The notes beneath the pieces are model-generated. The model was not told the origin of the DNA, did no database searches, and saw only the letters and a list, made by a program, of their open reading frames with translations. Positions 43,156 through 54,709 of a stretch of DNA of 64,000 nucleotides are shown piece by piece. The stretch spans positions 171,978,394 to 172,042,393 of the forward strand of contig CP136069.1 of the NCBI GenBank assembly GCA_032622095.1, written 5' to 3'. Position 1 is the first letter of the stretch, and each line of letters opens with the position of its first letter. This DNA is from Siphonodentalium dalli (Eukaryota; Mollusca; Scaphopoda; Gadilida; Siphonodentaliidae). A program made the position numbers and the translations under genes.

Positions 43156-43634
43156 AGTTTAAAAATAAGAAGAAAATATTCAATGTCTGTTTGCCAGATT
43201 TTACATACTAGGCGTTCAATGTCTGTTTGCCAGATTTTACAAGCCGTTCAATTCTGTTGGAGCACCACGCTTCGAAATCCGGTTCGTATATCGACAATCA
43301 CAGAGAACATGACACAGACGCTACGCGTGACTTTCAAAGGGATATTAAGGCGTCCAAAACATGTCTTTGTAATTAAATACGACATCGTATAGTTTGGGAA
43401 ATGTGATTTTGATCGCAAACGTGACGTTTTTAGCACGAACATAGGATGTTCAACGTTCATTTACGAGAGGACTAAACACACCGCTCATCGAGGCAGTTTG
43501 GCGCACGGGCTGTGATTTTTACACAATTGACGGAAAACATGACAATATACGTATCGTATTATGTCTGAGGTGAGCGGCTTTTGTTTACAACAGTTTATCG
43601 CAAACAAGCGTTCACTTCCGCTCAGACACAGTGG

Positions 43635-44504
43635 TCTGTATATGCATATATAATTAAGGGTACTTTTAAACCCCGGTAAATTTTCAGTATCTAAATATGA
43701 AGACAAGTTAGGGACATCAAACACTCGGAATAATTGACGAGTATACTATACTTCTAAACCTACTATTTATAAATATGTATGGTTGTCAATGGTGAGGGGC
43801 ATATTGGTGGGGGTGTGTGTATATATATGCTTGGAGACCTTGTCTAGATAATGAGAAAAAGAAAACAAATTACGGCGATTTTGCGACGATACTGATGGCG
43901 ATTGACGACGACGACGATAACAACGTTGACGATGTTGATGACGGGATAATGGTGACGATAGATGATAACGAAGATGTATAAAGACGGCGACAAAAATACG
44001 GATGATGACGATGGTGTTGATGATGACGATTATGATGATGATGATGATGGTGATGACGATGGTGTTGATGATGATGGTGTTGATGATGATGACGATGATG
44101 ATGGTGATGATGATGATGATGATGCAGATGAATAATGATGATGATGATGTTGATGAGGATGTTGACGATGGTGATGATGATGACGATGTAAGTGACCCCA
44201 TTGTATATATGTACATATCCATGTTCTGCATTAATTTGCAGCGTTAACAATTAAAGCATACATTGACTCTGTGGTTATGGGGGTGTGGTGTATATGTATA
44301 TATTGAGTGGCTATATGGCCATGGGTGTGGCGAGTAGGTATACAGGGGTGACCTTCGGCAACTGTGGTGTGAATAGATGTACCAGGAGTGACTGTGTGGT
44401 AATATATTTGGTGTGTGATTGTCATGAGTGCGGTGTGTATATATAAGGGCTGTATGGCCGTTGGTGGGGTGTATGTCTATATACTTGGAATGACTATGGT
44501 CATC
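43635..44504. repeat. (GAT/GAC)n simple repeat and degenerate GTGTGG repeats
   Basis: About 43890-44190 is a GATGATGATGACGATGGTGTT-type trinucleotide-rich tract that creates long Asp/Met or His/Ser frames on both strands. 44270-44480 holds diverged units of GGTGTGGTGTATATGTATAT. No gene. Confidence 0.85.
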
Positions 44505-44885
44505 GAAGCTGGGCGGATTGCCAGTGGCATCACTCGCTCTGCATCTAATAACGCAGTTCTGCAGGAAGTGGGGTGGCCTTCTCTCGATAGAAGGCGACAG
44601 ATACACAAACTGCAACTAGTCTACAAAAATGTAAACGAACAAGTCCCATCTTATCTAGCATCTACGCTTCCCCCTAGAGCAAACGAGGTGTCGGGTTACA
44701 ACATGAGGCGACTCGGCAAATTTTATTCATATTTCTGTAATACAGAACATTACAAACAGTATTTTTTCCGTCGGCAAGCACTGAGTGGAATAAACTTCCC
44801 AATATAATCACTGACGTTGGAAGCCTTCAAATTCTCAATAATAATCGAAATTCTTTTCGGAATACCAAATATCTCGTCCCAAAGT
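44505..44885 (+). pseudogene. non-LTR retrotransposon (LINE) ORF2 C-terminal relic
   Basis: The frame from EAGRIASGITRSAS through LQEVGWPSLDRRRQIHKLQL, VYKNVNEQVPSYL and STLPPR matches the conserved tail after the reverse transcriptase domain of CR1/Jockey-type LINE proteins. A one-base shift near 44785 moves the rest (TEWNKLPN) to another frame, and stops follow. Only the tail is present: a 5'-truncated dead copy, inside intron 2 of the claudin-family gene. Confidence 0.8.
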
Positions 44886-45290
44886 AATAAGAAAATGGTG
44901 CCGGTGGCAGGTTTATAAAAGGAAATTCGGAAAAACTAGATTAATCCCATCTTGTGGTCATCCCGAAGATCCATTTGAAGTTTAGTGACGATCGGACAAA
45001 CAGGGTATCGTCAGTATATAGGGTGTACCGAACGGATTTAGTCATACAAAGAGTAAAATCCAAGATGGCTTCTGGTGGCCATGTTTTTAACAAATTTCGG
45101 AAAATATTGATGACTATACCATCTGGATGTCACCGAAGATCCATATGAAGTTTGGTGACGATCGGATGAGAGATGTGACCTGTTGGCTTTGCTAAATGAA
45201 TTTGTTGACGAAAACACTGTCGCACGGAGGGACGACCAACCCATGGCAATATTATATTTTAAACTTGACTTTGTCAAGTCGAGGTAAAAA
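44886..45290. repeat. two about 165-bp diverged direct repeats downstream of the LINE tail
   Basis: CCGAAGATCCATTTGAAGTT, then TAGTGACGATCGGA, near 44963 recurs as CCGAAGATCCATATGAAGTT, then TGGTGACGATCGGA, near 45132. Probably the 3' tail repeats of the LINE or a satellite fused to it. Confidence 0.65.
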
Positions 45291-46019
45291 TTTATTGGAA
45301 ATGAATAACTGCCATAAAAAGTACATGATCCGAACTGGTAAAAGACTCGAATGACTATTCAATAGAGAGAAATACTGCTTCGGGGATGTTAACAGAATGT
45401 TGTGTGCTGGAACATTGTAAGCATTAACTTTGCAAGAACTGATATAAACATGTGGGCTTAGATGGTTTTAGGTCATATTTCCATCGCAAATTTCCCAGCT
45501 GAACAGCTATCTCTAATAATGTAGCCTATTTACAGTTGATTACTCCCTGCTTGAGTGAATGGCCTGAATACCAACACTGTATTCATTGAGCTGGTTATTG
45601 AATGTAACTGTTATTGCAAATGGCTACTCTCAATTTTCCAGAACACAACTAATATTCTGTTAAAATTATTGAAGCAGTGTTGCGCTCTATTAAATAGTCC
45701 TTCGAACATTTTACTATTTATGGCAATTATTCATTTCCAATAAATTTTTTATACTTGCGGAGAACCCTCCTCGAAAAATTTCCCGTCTAAAAATATGACT
45801 AAAGTCATCTTTTTGACATTTTTATTATAATATGCTTGATGTAGCATAGATTCCTTCAGGTGGTTTAACAATTAACTAGTTTTCTATGTAGGTCCGTATG
45901 GACTTTCAACTTCCTAAGATAGCTCAGGTGTGGAAACCCCTTAAGTCGGGTTTGACCATGACTTTTGCATCTGTATAAATGCAAGGCTCGTCAGATTGAC
46001 AGTGTAAGCTTTTGCTTTT
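45291..46019. other. intron 2, no recognised feature
   Basis: AT-rich; nothing supported. Confidence 0.4.
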
Positions 46020-46730
46020 TCAACTGTTCCCCAAATAGCTAATGTCATTGACATGGAAACTATATTTTATCTGGATATATGACCCCCCCCCCCTCATTTG
46101 GGCACGCCCCCTCTAAAATGTTCCCACTATAACCAAGAAACAGATAAGTGCAGTATCGTGCTTTAGTTAATGTCACACATCGTGTTAATTTTGTTCTGAT
46201 TGTATCTGAAGGGTAATATATCATGAGTTATGTATTACCACAAAGTCATGCATGATGCTGGGGATTGCTTTTATGACTAACCTACTAGAGGTAGTGGAAT
46301 ATGAGCCAAATTATAAAAAATAGACAAAATATTACCTCTTTCCAATGACATTGACTGTAGCAATTGACCTTGACCCTATAAGGTATATGGCACAGTCCAT
46401 TGATGGATCCTTAATGGCAATATGAGTTCACATCATTTCTTCAAACAAAATTAGGCTCAGGTTTCCAGCAGTTTGATTTTCAATAATAATATTTGATGCC
46501 GTTGCCATGGAAACCAGATTTTATCTCGACAGTTTGCCAGACCTCTCACTGGGCACCCCAAGTGTCCATTATAGCTACGCAACACATATAAATGTGAAGT
46601 TTCATGATTTAGTTACCAAAGTCACAACATTGTTAAATTTTAGTCTTGATGGTAATGCATCGTCGCTTATGTACTGTCACATTTACCACAACAAGGTAGA
46701 AATACAGATTAAAATGTGACTAAAGTGTGC
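46020..46730. repeat. dispersed repeat with CCATGGAAAC blocks
   Basis: GACATGGAAACTATATTTTA near 46050 and GCCATGGAAACCAGATTTTA near 46504 begin similar units; related units are at 55440 and 56035 beyond the large inverted-repeat element. Ancient dispersed repeat; no gene. Confidence 0.55.
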
Positions 46731-47406
46731 TATGGGCGGCCATTCGGTCGGAAATTACATGAAATAAAAGTTAATGGTGGTTTGTGAAAACAATAGTCTC
46801 TATTTTCAAACCAATAGTCGTTCTTGTATTCAATAAGAGACAGTTCCGTTTCAATAGCCATATTTTCTTAATCAATGGCAATCTATTTCAAACCAATAGA
46901 CTCCATTTCCAAACCAATAATCATTCTTGGATTCAATAAGAGACAGTTCCGTTTTAATAGATATAGATCAATGTTGACCGATGCAAAATTAATGTTCTAT
47001 TTTAATTTAATAGTATTCACTGTTCAACTAATATCTAATAACACACAATTAGTAAGATTCGCGCATATTCAATAAACGTACATTCCGTTTCAATAGCCAT
47101 ATTTTCTTAATCAATAAAGATATTTCAAACCACTAGACTATTTCCCACGAGCAATGATTATCGTTATAAAACTAATAGACCTTGTCATTCTTATATTTAA
47201 TAGATATAAATTATCATCAATGCACAATTAATAAAACTTTCTATTTAAATTCAATAGGTTTCGTATTCGAATCAATATTTAATAGCGGAATCAACTATTT
47301 CCGGTCAAACAAATGACTAAAAATGCAGAATTAATGGACAAGTCTACAGAATTAATAGCTTCCGTTTACAAACCAATGAACAATTCCTGAATTAACGCTA
47401 GGGGCG

Positions 47407-48925
47407 CTGGCCACCAATTTTGTTGAGTCACGTGATGGACCGCAAAATCCGTGACGTCACCGTGTGATATCCCCCGCGATAACAAAAATTCAATTTCTCG
47501 CACATTTTCTCGTCAAAAACATGAAAATTGCGATGATATACGGATTGTGGACTATATTCTGCGTCTGTAGCTGATACGAAGATGCATTTGAGATGTTGTT
47601 TTTAAATATTGACCCATATTACATGAAGCAGAATGCCGACGAAGACCTGAAGATAGTCACGAAGACAGCTAGACAGAAATTCAGTGCCAACAATCATTGA
47701 ATCGATAAAATTATACAGGCAGACAACTATCAAATTATCAATGTCATTCATTGTTGACGACGATTGTCATAATAACTGACTGTTATTCAACTTATTCTAC
47801 AAATGAAGAATCTAATTCTAAAAAAAAAAAGAGGAAAATAAAGCAACCGAATTTGAGGACTGGATCACTGTCACCCAGTAGCTATCACTCATTCACAGTC
47901 AGTGTTACTGTGATTGTCACACTGTTCTCAGTGTTGCAGGGAGTGTCTGTCAAAATCCGATGGAGAACTTAGGATGTGTGTGACAAGTACTAACAACAAC
48001 AGCAGTATGAATATGATTATGTCGTCAACAACAACATCTCTAACACCGTAAGATAATTGTTCGATCTACTGCGTACTAGCACTGTACATTACGACGATTT
48101 CTTCTTTAAAACAACCATTGAATGTAACCGCCTTGAACAGTCAGTTGTTGATTCGGGCGATCGGTAACACTGAATGTCTGAAGGATTTATTAAATATGGA
48201 TTCTATTTTCTAGACGTTTCATACGAGTGTCGTGGGATAGGATTCTGAACATTGCTGGAGTATTGATCGAGTACACCTGACAGTGCTCAATCTCAGCACT
48301 CAATCATACGCCAACTAGAACAGAGGTCATGTCAACTTACAGGTTGCATTATACATGTATATATTGTGACCACATAAATGATATACAACTACAGTGACTT
48401 CTTCATTATTTCAGTATTCGATACCATAACCATGGTCGTTCCATACCATATATTGTTTGGTTGTTACATACCGGATTGTTTGGTTACTTTTTTTTATTTC
48501 GTACTTTGTAGAAAATCATTTATTTGTTTCCATATGATGTGACATACATATAGTAACATGGTACGGAATGACCAATTGATTTCCTACATGGTACGAAACA
48601 ACCAAACAATAAGGTACGAAACTACCAAAAATATAGTACGAAACTACCAAAAATGTTGTACGAAATGACTTAAGACGATACAAAACGTCCTGTACCCATT
48701 TATATCTCCTCGGCAAGGGTAACAACCAGACAGTAACCCTGTAGACTAGCAGCGCCAACATCGTTGGTTTGATATTAGGCCCTACATCACACTGAGGTAA
48801 CCTCATATCACAATCAGCCTGACGTCGAAGGCTGATATGAGCTTACTGAGGGCTGAAATCAGGTCTATAATATCAAACCAACCAAGTAATACCCTCTCTA
48901 TTAATGACGGTAGTTCGCCTCTTAG
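47407..48925. other. interior of the 8.6-kb element, no gene
   Basis: Nothing recognised. About 48586-48665 has four degenerate ACGAAACTACCAAAAAT-type short repeats, also seen around 51785-51825. Confidence 0.4.
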
Positions 48926-50526
48926 TAATGCCCGTTCCAAACGACGGATTTTTGTCGACTCGAATCTAATACCAGACCCACAATTGTATTAAATGCGTCA
49001 AAAATGCGACGTTTGAAACAATTAGATCCGTGTCAGAAGCATCACAGACGAATCTCCGTCCAATTCAGACGAATCTTCGTCGGTGATGCGTCTGAAATCC
49101 GTCTTGGTTTCAAACGACGGATTTTTGACGACTCGAATCTAATACATGTGACGGAAAGAGCCGAAAGTTGCCGAAGAACAAATGCAAATGATATGATAAT
49201 GATATGATAATGAAATAACAATGAGGGGGTTCCCCTTATCTGCGGAAATACCCACATGACGTCATTTCTCGCACACTCTCTTTCTTATAAAGAAAGATAT
49301 ATCTATAAGCATTGCTTAGGTAACATTGTGCAAATTTTAATTATTTTTGTAGTTTGATTGCTCAACGAACATGGCATGTCACTGACTCACATCTTATAAT
49401 GGATATAGTATCAATGATTTATAATAATCCATATAAACCGGTATAAGGGGTAGGGATTGTAGCAACTGCTTTATAATAATTCATATAGACCGATATTCCT
49501 TATTGTAAGGAATAGGGGTGGTAGTCTCTGATGTATACTAATTAATATATACCGGTATTACTTATTATAAGGGGCAGAGTTGGTACCACTGCTTTATAAT
49601 AATTCATACATACCGGTATTACTTATTATGAGGGGTATAGGGGTGGCAACCTCTTATTTATAATAATTCATATATTCAGGTATTATACTTGTTATAAGGG
49701 GCCGAGTGGTAGCCTATGATTTATAATAATTTATATATACCGGTATTCCTTATTATAAGGGGTAGGGGTGGTAGCCTCATATTTATAATAATTCATATGA
49801 ACCTGTATAACTTATTATGAGGGTAGGGATGGTAGCCTATGATTTATAATAATTCATAGATACCGGTATTCTTTATTATAAAGGATATAGGTGGTAGCCT
49901 ATGATTTATAATAATTAATATATTCCGGTATTCCTTATTAATAGGGGTAGGGGTGGTACCACTGATCTTATTTATAATAATTCATATATACTGGCATTAC
50001 TTATTATGAGGGGTATAGGGGTGGTAACCTCTTATTTATAATAATTCATATATTCAGGTATTCATTATTATAAGGGTAGGGGTGGTAGTCTCTGATTTAT
50101 AATAATCCTTGTATACCTGTATTTACATGAATGGTATACATATATATGGCAATTGGTTGCACGATATAACATTTATTTGTAGCGCCATTTATAGTATAGT
50201 ATATAACTATATGTACTATATACATCCTCATATACATATGCACATATATATTCGCGCTGCAACCGCGCAATAATTTATACATAATATATACTGTATTTTA
50301 GTATATATATATGTATAGCATACCGGTATATATAGGCCTCTATATCTACGCGTGACCATTTTGTGACGGTAACCCGGAATCCACCTTTAAATAAATGGAC
50401 CGATGTATTAGATTCGACGCGACGAAGATGCGTCCGTCTGAAACAAAATTGACCGCAGTCGCATCACCGACGGATTTAATACAATTAGATTCGAGTCGAC
50501 AAAAATTCGTCGTTTGGAACGGGCCT
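48926..50526. mobile_element. 1.6-kb inverted-repeat element (GCCCGTTCCAAACGACG ends)
   Basis: Left TAATGCCCGTTCCAAACGAC mirrors right GTCGTTTGGAACGGGCCTTA. The arms continue with GTCGACTCGAATCTAAT and its complement and a GTGATGCGTCTGAA-type block. The left arm contains a second copy of the AAACGACGGATTTTTG segment near 49112. The interior is mostly the 62-bp minisatellite at 49416-50110. No coding capacity; superfamily not assigned. Confidence 0.78.
49416..50110. repeat. 62-bp minisatellite (TTATAATAATTCATATATAC)
   Basis: About eleven units of 58-66 bp containing TTTATAATAATTCATA, ATACCGGTATT, ACTTATTATAAGGGG and TAGGGGTGGTAGCC. Each unit includes the palindrome TACCGGTA or a variant. It lies wholly inside the 48926-50526 inverted-repeat element. 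Confidence 0.9.
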
Positions 50527-51121
50527 TACAGTGTAATATTGACAACTCTTTCAAATGAGTGGCATCACAAAAAAATGGTATCTATGCCTTATCTAACAGT
50601 GAAATAGAATTACACCATGCCAGCCATAAATCCATACCGTGTATTACTCGGATCCGTGATGTCATAAAATCATATTATTCTAATTAGTGATGTCGTAAAA
50701 TGATATTACTCGATTTAAGGCAAATTGAAGTGATATTCACCTAAGTACAAATGGAGTTTGATAACAATCATACCGTGCAAAAATGTCATATCTAATTAAT
50801 AATTTTCGAACGAATTTTGGACCGATATACATGTACCCTGTAGCCATCTGTGGGAAACTTCCTTCCAAGGGGGTGCTGTCGGAACATGCATGTATCAAGG
50901 TGGACGCCCTCCCCAATGGGAGACTCTCTACCCATGTCCATTGGAAATAAATTATAATGTGCAATGGAATGAATAGCCAATAGGTTGCTGGCATTTCATA
51001 CCATGGAAGTTTGACATAGAGATGTTTCGCACCAGGGTTCTGGATATTTCATACCAGTTTCTGTATCATTTCGACAATTCGTACCATTGAGTATACCGGT
51101 ATTATTAAAAAAAAAATAACA
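50527..51121. other. interior of the 8.6-kb element, no gene
   Basis: Overlapping short minus frames at 50737-50994 have no motif. Nothing recognised. Confidence 0.4.
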
Positions 51122-51581
51122 TTAAAGGTACTCAGTCCGATTCGATGGTTCCCATGTCATCAGATTTCAACAACAACAACATTTTTTGAAATGCCACTTC
51201 GTTTACCAGAATCGATTAATGGCCCAAAAATAATGCTAACCAGTCAAATATAGTACATGTATACAATTGCCCAAAACCTGTTATTTATCAACATTTTGTT
51301 CAACGAAATTTTGGCGGTTTGTCAAATATCTGACACAAAAAAGCCACTTGCTTTTAGAGTTATCCATCTTCGTCCGCAATTTGGTCCGAGACCGTCTTCT
51401 CGTTGACTTTTTACTGGGCCACTGAAAAGTATCGATGGTGAAAAATAATAGATTTCAAAAATCGATATCTGATCACTCTCAGCTTTGATGGGTGGGTTCC
51501 TCAACTCAAATCAAATATGTTTTACCCCGAAGCCAAGGAAATAGTAATATTCAATCGTTAATTCGGATTATGCATCTTTAA
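51122..51581. mobile_element. family A MITE, diverged copy A10
   Basis: Starts TTAAAGGTACTCAGTCCGAT and ends ATCTTTAA. Contains TTTTAGAGTTATCCATCTTC and GATGGGTGGGTTCCTCAACT from the family A right arm, but much of the left arm is replaced. Confidence 0.72.
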
Positions 51582-52157
51582 CTTTGTCGCGACAATTTCA
51601 ATTTGTTCATTTTGTATCGCAAAAAAAAAATAAAAAAATATGTTAACATGTAAATGTCGGGTTGTCATCATCACGAACGTTAAATCATGAACATGTTCGC
51701 TTTCATTAAGTTAACACAATTAAAATAATTGTTCACATACGAATGACCAATCATCATTTTTGGGAATCGACGAAACATACCAATATATGGTGTGAAATGA
51801 CAAAAAACATGGTACGAAACAATTAAATGTGTCATTCAAATCAAGGGTACAAACTTGCCATAGTAGGAAAAGTCGTTTGAGCCATCCAACAGACCTGGGT
51901 GAATTGCCGGGCGATCGGTCTTCCACAATAAGGATGCATCTGGGAAGAGGGGAGTCAATCTAATTAACTGTTATCTATAACCAATACTTAAAAACAATAA
52001 CAATTTATTCTGATTTCTTTTGAAACACACAGAATAATTATTTACTGAGAATATTCAATAGAAACATGTACAAATTCTCAAACAAAGGGAATTTCAATGT
52101 TCAAGAAATTTAGAGGTCCCCTCTTACTATGGAGGCCCTTTTCACTTTATTATTTAT
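51582..52157. other. interior of the 8.6-kb element, no gene
   Basis: Nothing recognised besides short CATGGTACGAAACAA-type repeats near 51810. Confidence 0.35.
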
Positions 52158-52297
52158 TTGCGCTTAAGCATAAATCATTTGGGCTTAATCGAATGTCCTT
52201 TGCGCTTAAGAAAAATATGTGTCTATCAATGTATTTGCGCTTAAGCGAAAATCATTTGCGCTTAAGTGTAAATGATTTGCGCTTAAGCACAAATACC
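52158..52297. repeat. cluster of TTTGCGCTTAAGCGCAAA-type palindromes
   Basis: Six to seven palindromes with the same CGCTTAAGCG core as 20820-21500, but with ATTTG/CAAAT flanks instead of CATTA/TAATG. Examples are TTTGCGCTTAAGCGAAAA and TTGCGCTTAAGCACAAA. Confidence 0.85.
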
Positions 52298-52771
52298 TAA
52301 CACTCCCTTACTTCCCTCTGATTGTGAATGATGGAGTCCATCTCATAGTATACTATTATGGGCCCATAGTAGTAGCCCATACAGACTCGAAAGTTGAAAA
52401 GTCAAAAGCATCTCTGTCTCTGGTGTCCCAAAAATTGGTGCCTCACTCCCAGAGCTCTGGTATATTTTATTAAAGGGACATCTCCTGCACAAATATATGC
52501 CATTTCCATGGTCATAGAAGGGGAATTAGGGGTTACTGGGGGCTTGCTTCCCTCGTGGTATACTTATTGAATTGAAATAGGGGGAAAACATATTTTCATA
52601 TTATCAGCATCCCTGTCCCTAAGAATTTGTGTCTCCATCCCAGAGAAATAGTACATTTTATAAAAGAGACATATCCTGCACAGATCTATACCATTTCCAT
52701 GGTCATAAAATGTATCTTGGGATCACTGGGGATTGCTTCCCTCATATGATGGGCCTATATATACTTGAGTG
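52298..52771. repeat. about 190-bp diverged direct repeat
   Basis: Blocks CATCTCCTGCACAAATATAT, then GCCATTTCCATGGTCATAGA, near 52480-52518 recur as CATATCCTGCACAGATCTAT, then ACCATTTCCATGGTCATAAA, near 52670-52708, each followed by GGGATCACTGGGG-like sequence and CTTCCCTC. No gene. Confidence 0.65.
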
Positions 52772-53219
52772 CAAGCCTGCAAATAGCGTGTCTGTCATTT
52801 GCAGAAAATGAGGTCCCCAGAGGGTGAATTTAGTGACGCTACCCCGCATAGTGGGCTAGCATCACTAAATTCACCCTCTGTGGACCTCATTCTGCTTAGG
52901 CCCTCAACTGCTATGGCAGATCTAGGATCAGATTGAAGTTCCCCAGTTGAAGTTGGTGATGTTCACCCATTTGGAGCCTCGGTTATGGATTTTATCTTCT
53001 GCAAATTAGGGGATATAGAAACTTCCCAGATGGGAAAACGTAACTAAAAACAATGTTGATTTGATACCATAGTTACTTCCCAGAAGATGATGCCTATGCA
53101 GAATGAGGTCCCCAGAGGGTGAATTTAGTTATGCTAGCCCGCTATGCAGGGTAGCATCACTAACTTCACCCTCTGTGGACCTCATTCTGCAAATGACAGA
53201 CACGCTATTTGCAGGCTTG
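52772..53219. mobile_element. family C palindromic MITE, full copy with 8-bp target duplication
   Basis: CAAGCCTGCAAATAGCGTG at the left mirrors CACGCTATTTGCAGGCTTG at the right. CTTGAGTG flanks it exactly on both sides (52764-52771 and 53220-53227). The two inner hairpins repeat the GAATGAGGTCCCCAGAGGG / GATGCTA structure of the 2478-2731 copy, with a longer central spacer. Confidence 0.9.
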
Positions 53220-53282
53220 CTTGAGTGATGTGTAGGCCTATGCCATTTAATATTAATTCAGGGAGATCAATGCATTAATTTC

Positions 53283-53347
53283 TATTTGCACTTAAGCGCA
53301 AATGATTTGTGATTAAACGTAAATTATTTGCACTTAAGCGCAAAAAT
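53283..53347. repeat. short cluster of TTTGCACTTAAGCGCAAA palindromes
   Basis: Three units of the same palindrome as 52158-52297; the middle one is altered to GATTAAACGTAAA. Together the two clusters bracket the family C MITE. Confidence 0.8.
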
Positions 53348-53948
53348 TCATAAGTAATTGTATGTCATAATTTGCAAAGTTCTGTCAAATTCTTGTCAAA
53401 ATATGACTAGATTCATAACGGTGATATTTGGTTAAATTTCATACCGAGTTATGTATAATCGAACCATTGAGGGGTCGGGAGGGACTTGCATCATACGGAT
53501 GACATATATTCATTGCTCCAGTTATCTCTTAACATGAGCAATACAAAATGAAGTCACATTTCCGAACCAGTTCCATACTGCAGAACCTGATCTAGAAGAT
53601 ATTAGCGAAAAAACGTCAAATTCCCTCTTTCAGCTGTCATTTTGACCTCCATCTTGGGCGGGGAGTTCCAATTTTACCCTAAAAATGTGGCATTATATCT
53701 CTCAGAGTCATACGTACTGAATATGCCTAATTTTAAATCGTATATTTCATGGTAAGATCACTTGCGACATTTAGTAAATTATATAACCACGAAACACTCT
53801 TTAAATTTGGAAAACCCCTTAAAAGAGGGGTTAAGTGAAATTCCAGCGTGGCTCCATATCTAATACCAATACGTATGTAAATATGTACATATGTGCCAAG
53901 TTTCATGCTTTAGTCAGACAATTTTAATAATTGTCTTGAAATTTTTAT
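53348..53948. other. interior of the 8.6-kb element, no gene
   Basis: Nothing recognised. Confidence 0.35.
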
Positions 53949-54548
53949 TTAAAGGGGTACTGTACCCAAGATGTTGTTGTTGGTTTCTATAATCCCCGAG
54001 TCGGAGAATAAGGTAACAACTTTTCCATTTTTTGAAAGTCCGTTGAGTACGAAGTATTGTTACGGATGGAAAATTTACCGGAATGCAAAAATACAAATTG
54101 TCGTTGTCGAGTAATTTTTGTAAAGTTTTCAACCAAATGAATCAAATAAACATTATATTATATGCTTAGTAGTCCCATATACTCATTTAAGTTAGTGTAC
54201 CGTCACTAGTCAATGAGTGGCTTGGGTTTTCTCCCCGTATAAGCATAATGTTTCAAACGATCGTGTGTGCAATTGTTTTCCTAATCCAGTATCCCTCAAT
54301 TATAATTTGATTACGTTTTGTACACGGAAATTCGAATTTTAAGAGACGCCATTTTATGGCTGGAGCCATAAAATCAATTTATATTAAATTATTAACTTTT
54401 AAATTATTAAATTTTAAGATAGCCTATTAACCTGAGCGTTTACAGAATACATCTTCGACTCAAATTACTTATATTTCTATATAGTATCGATAATAGATCG
54501 TTGTTATCACCGGGAATTTATTGAAAATGGCGTTTAGTACCCCTTTAA
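53949..54548. mobile_element. 600-bp TTAA-bordered MITE (TTAAAGGGGTACT termini)
   Basis: TTAAAGGGGTACTGTACCC at the left and GTTTAGTACCCCTTTAA at the right give a 13-bp terminal inverted repeat flush with TTAA. Unlike families A and B the interior is not a long palindrome. Short AGGGGTACT-like termini at TTAA sites are typical of Kolobok-type elements. No transposase. Confidence 0.75.
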
Positions 54549-54709
54549 TCTACTCCACTATGTTATAGTGGACCATAGTGAATATTTATCGTCGTTTGAT
54601 TTGCACCGAGTGAACTACTGCAAATCGTCACACCGACAGGACATTGGGAATTCCCATGTTTATTTATATATTTCTGACGTCACATGAATAAAGTTTCTTC
54701 AAACATCGT
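54549..54709. other. spacer inside the 8.6-kb element
   Basis: Nothing recognised. Confidence 0.35.

Larger units (their letters stand above)
38683..43634. mobile_element. about 4.95-kb element with about 430-bp terminal inverted repeats (intron 2)
   Basis: 38683-39106 and about 43160-43634 are inverse copies (GGAAGTGAACGCT, ACAAAAGCCGC, ACCTCAGAC, TCTCGTAAAT, ACGTCACGTTTGC, GATTGTCGATATACGAACC all occur in both). The right arm has a small internal tandem duplication of TCAATGTCTGTTTGCCAGAT. The left terminus begins about 10 bp after the exon 2 splice donor. The interior contains a family A MITE and a Ty3/Gypsy-like relic; no transposase is recognisable. Confidence 0.82.

Noticed and set aside
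38683-43634. LTR retrotransposon with LTRs at 38683-39106 and 43160-43634
   Set aside because: The two terminal copies are inverse, not direct, so they are not long terminal repeats even though gag-protease relics lie between them.
43767-44250. Long His/Ser/Ile-rich frames (up to 154 codons) and a Met/Asp-rich frame
   Set aside because: Products of the GAT/GAC simple repeat read in several frames on both strands.
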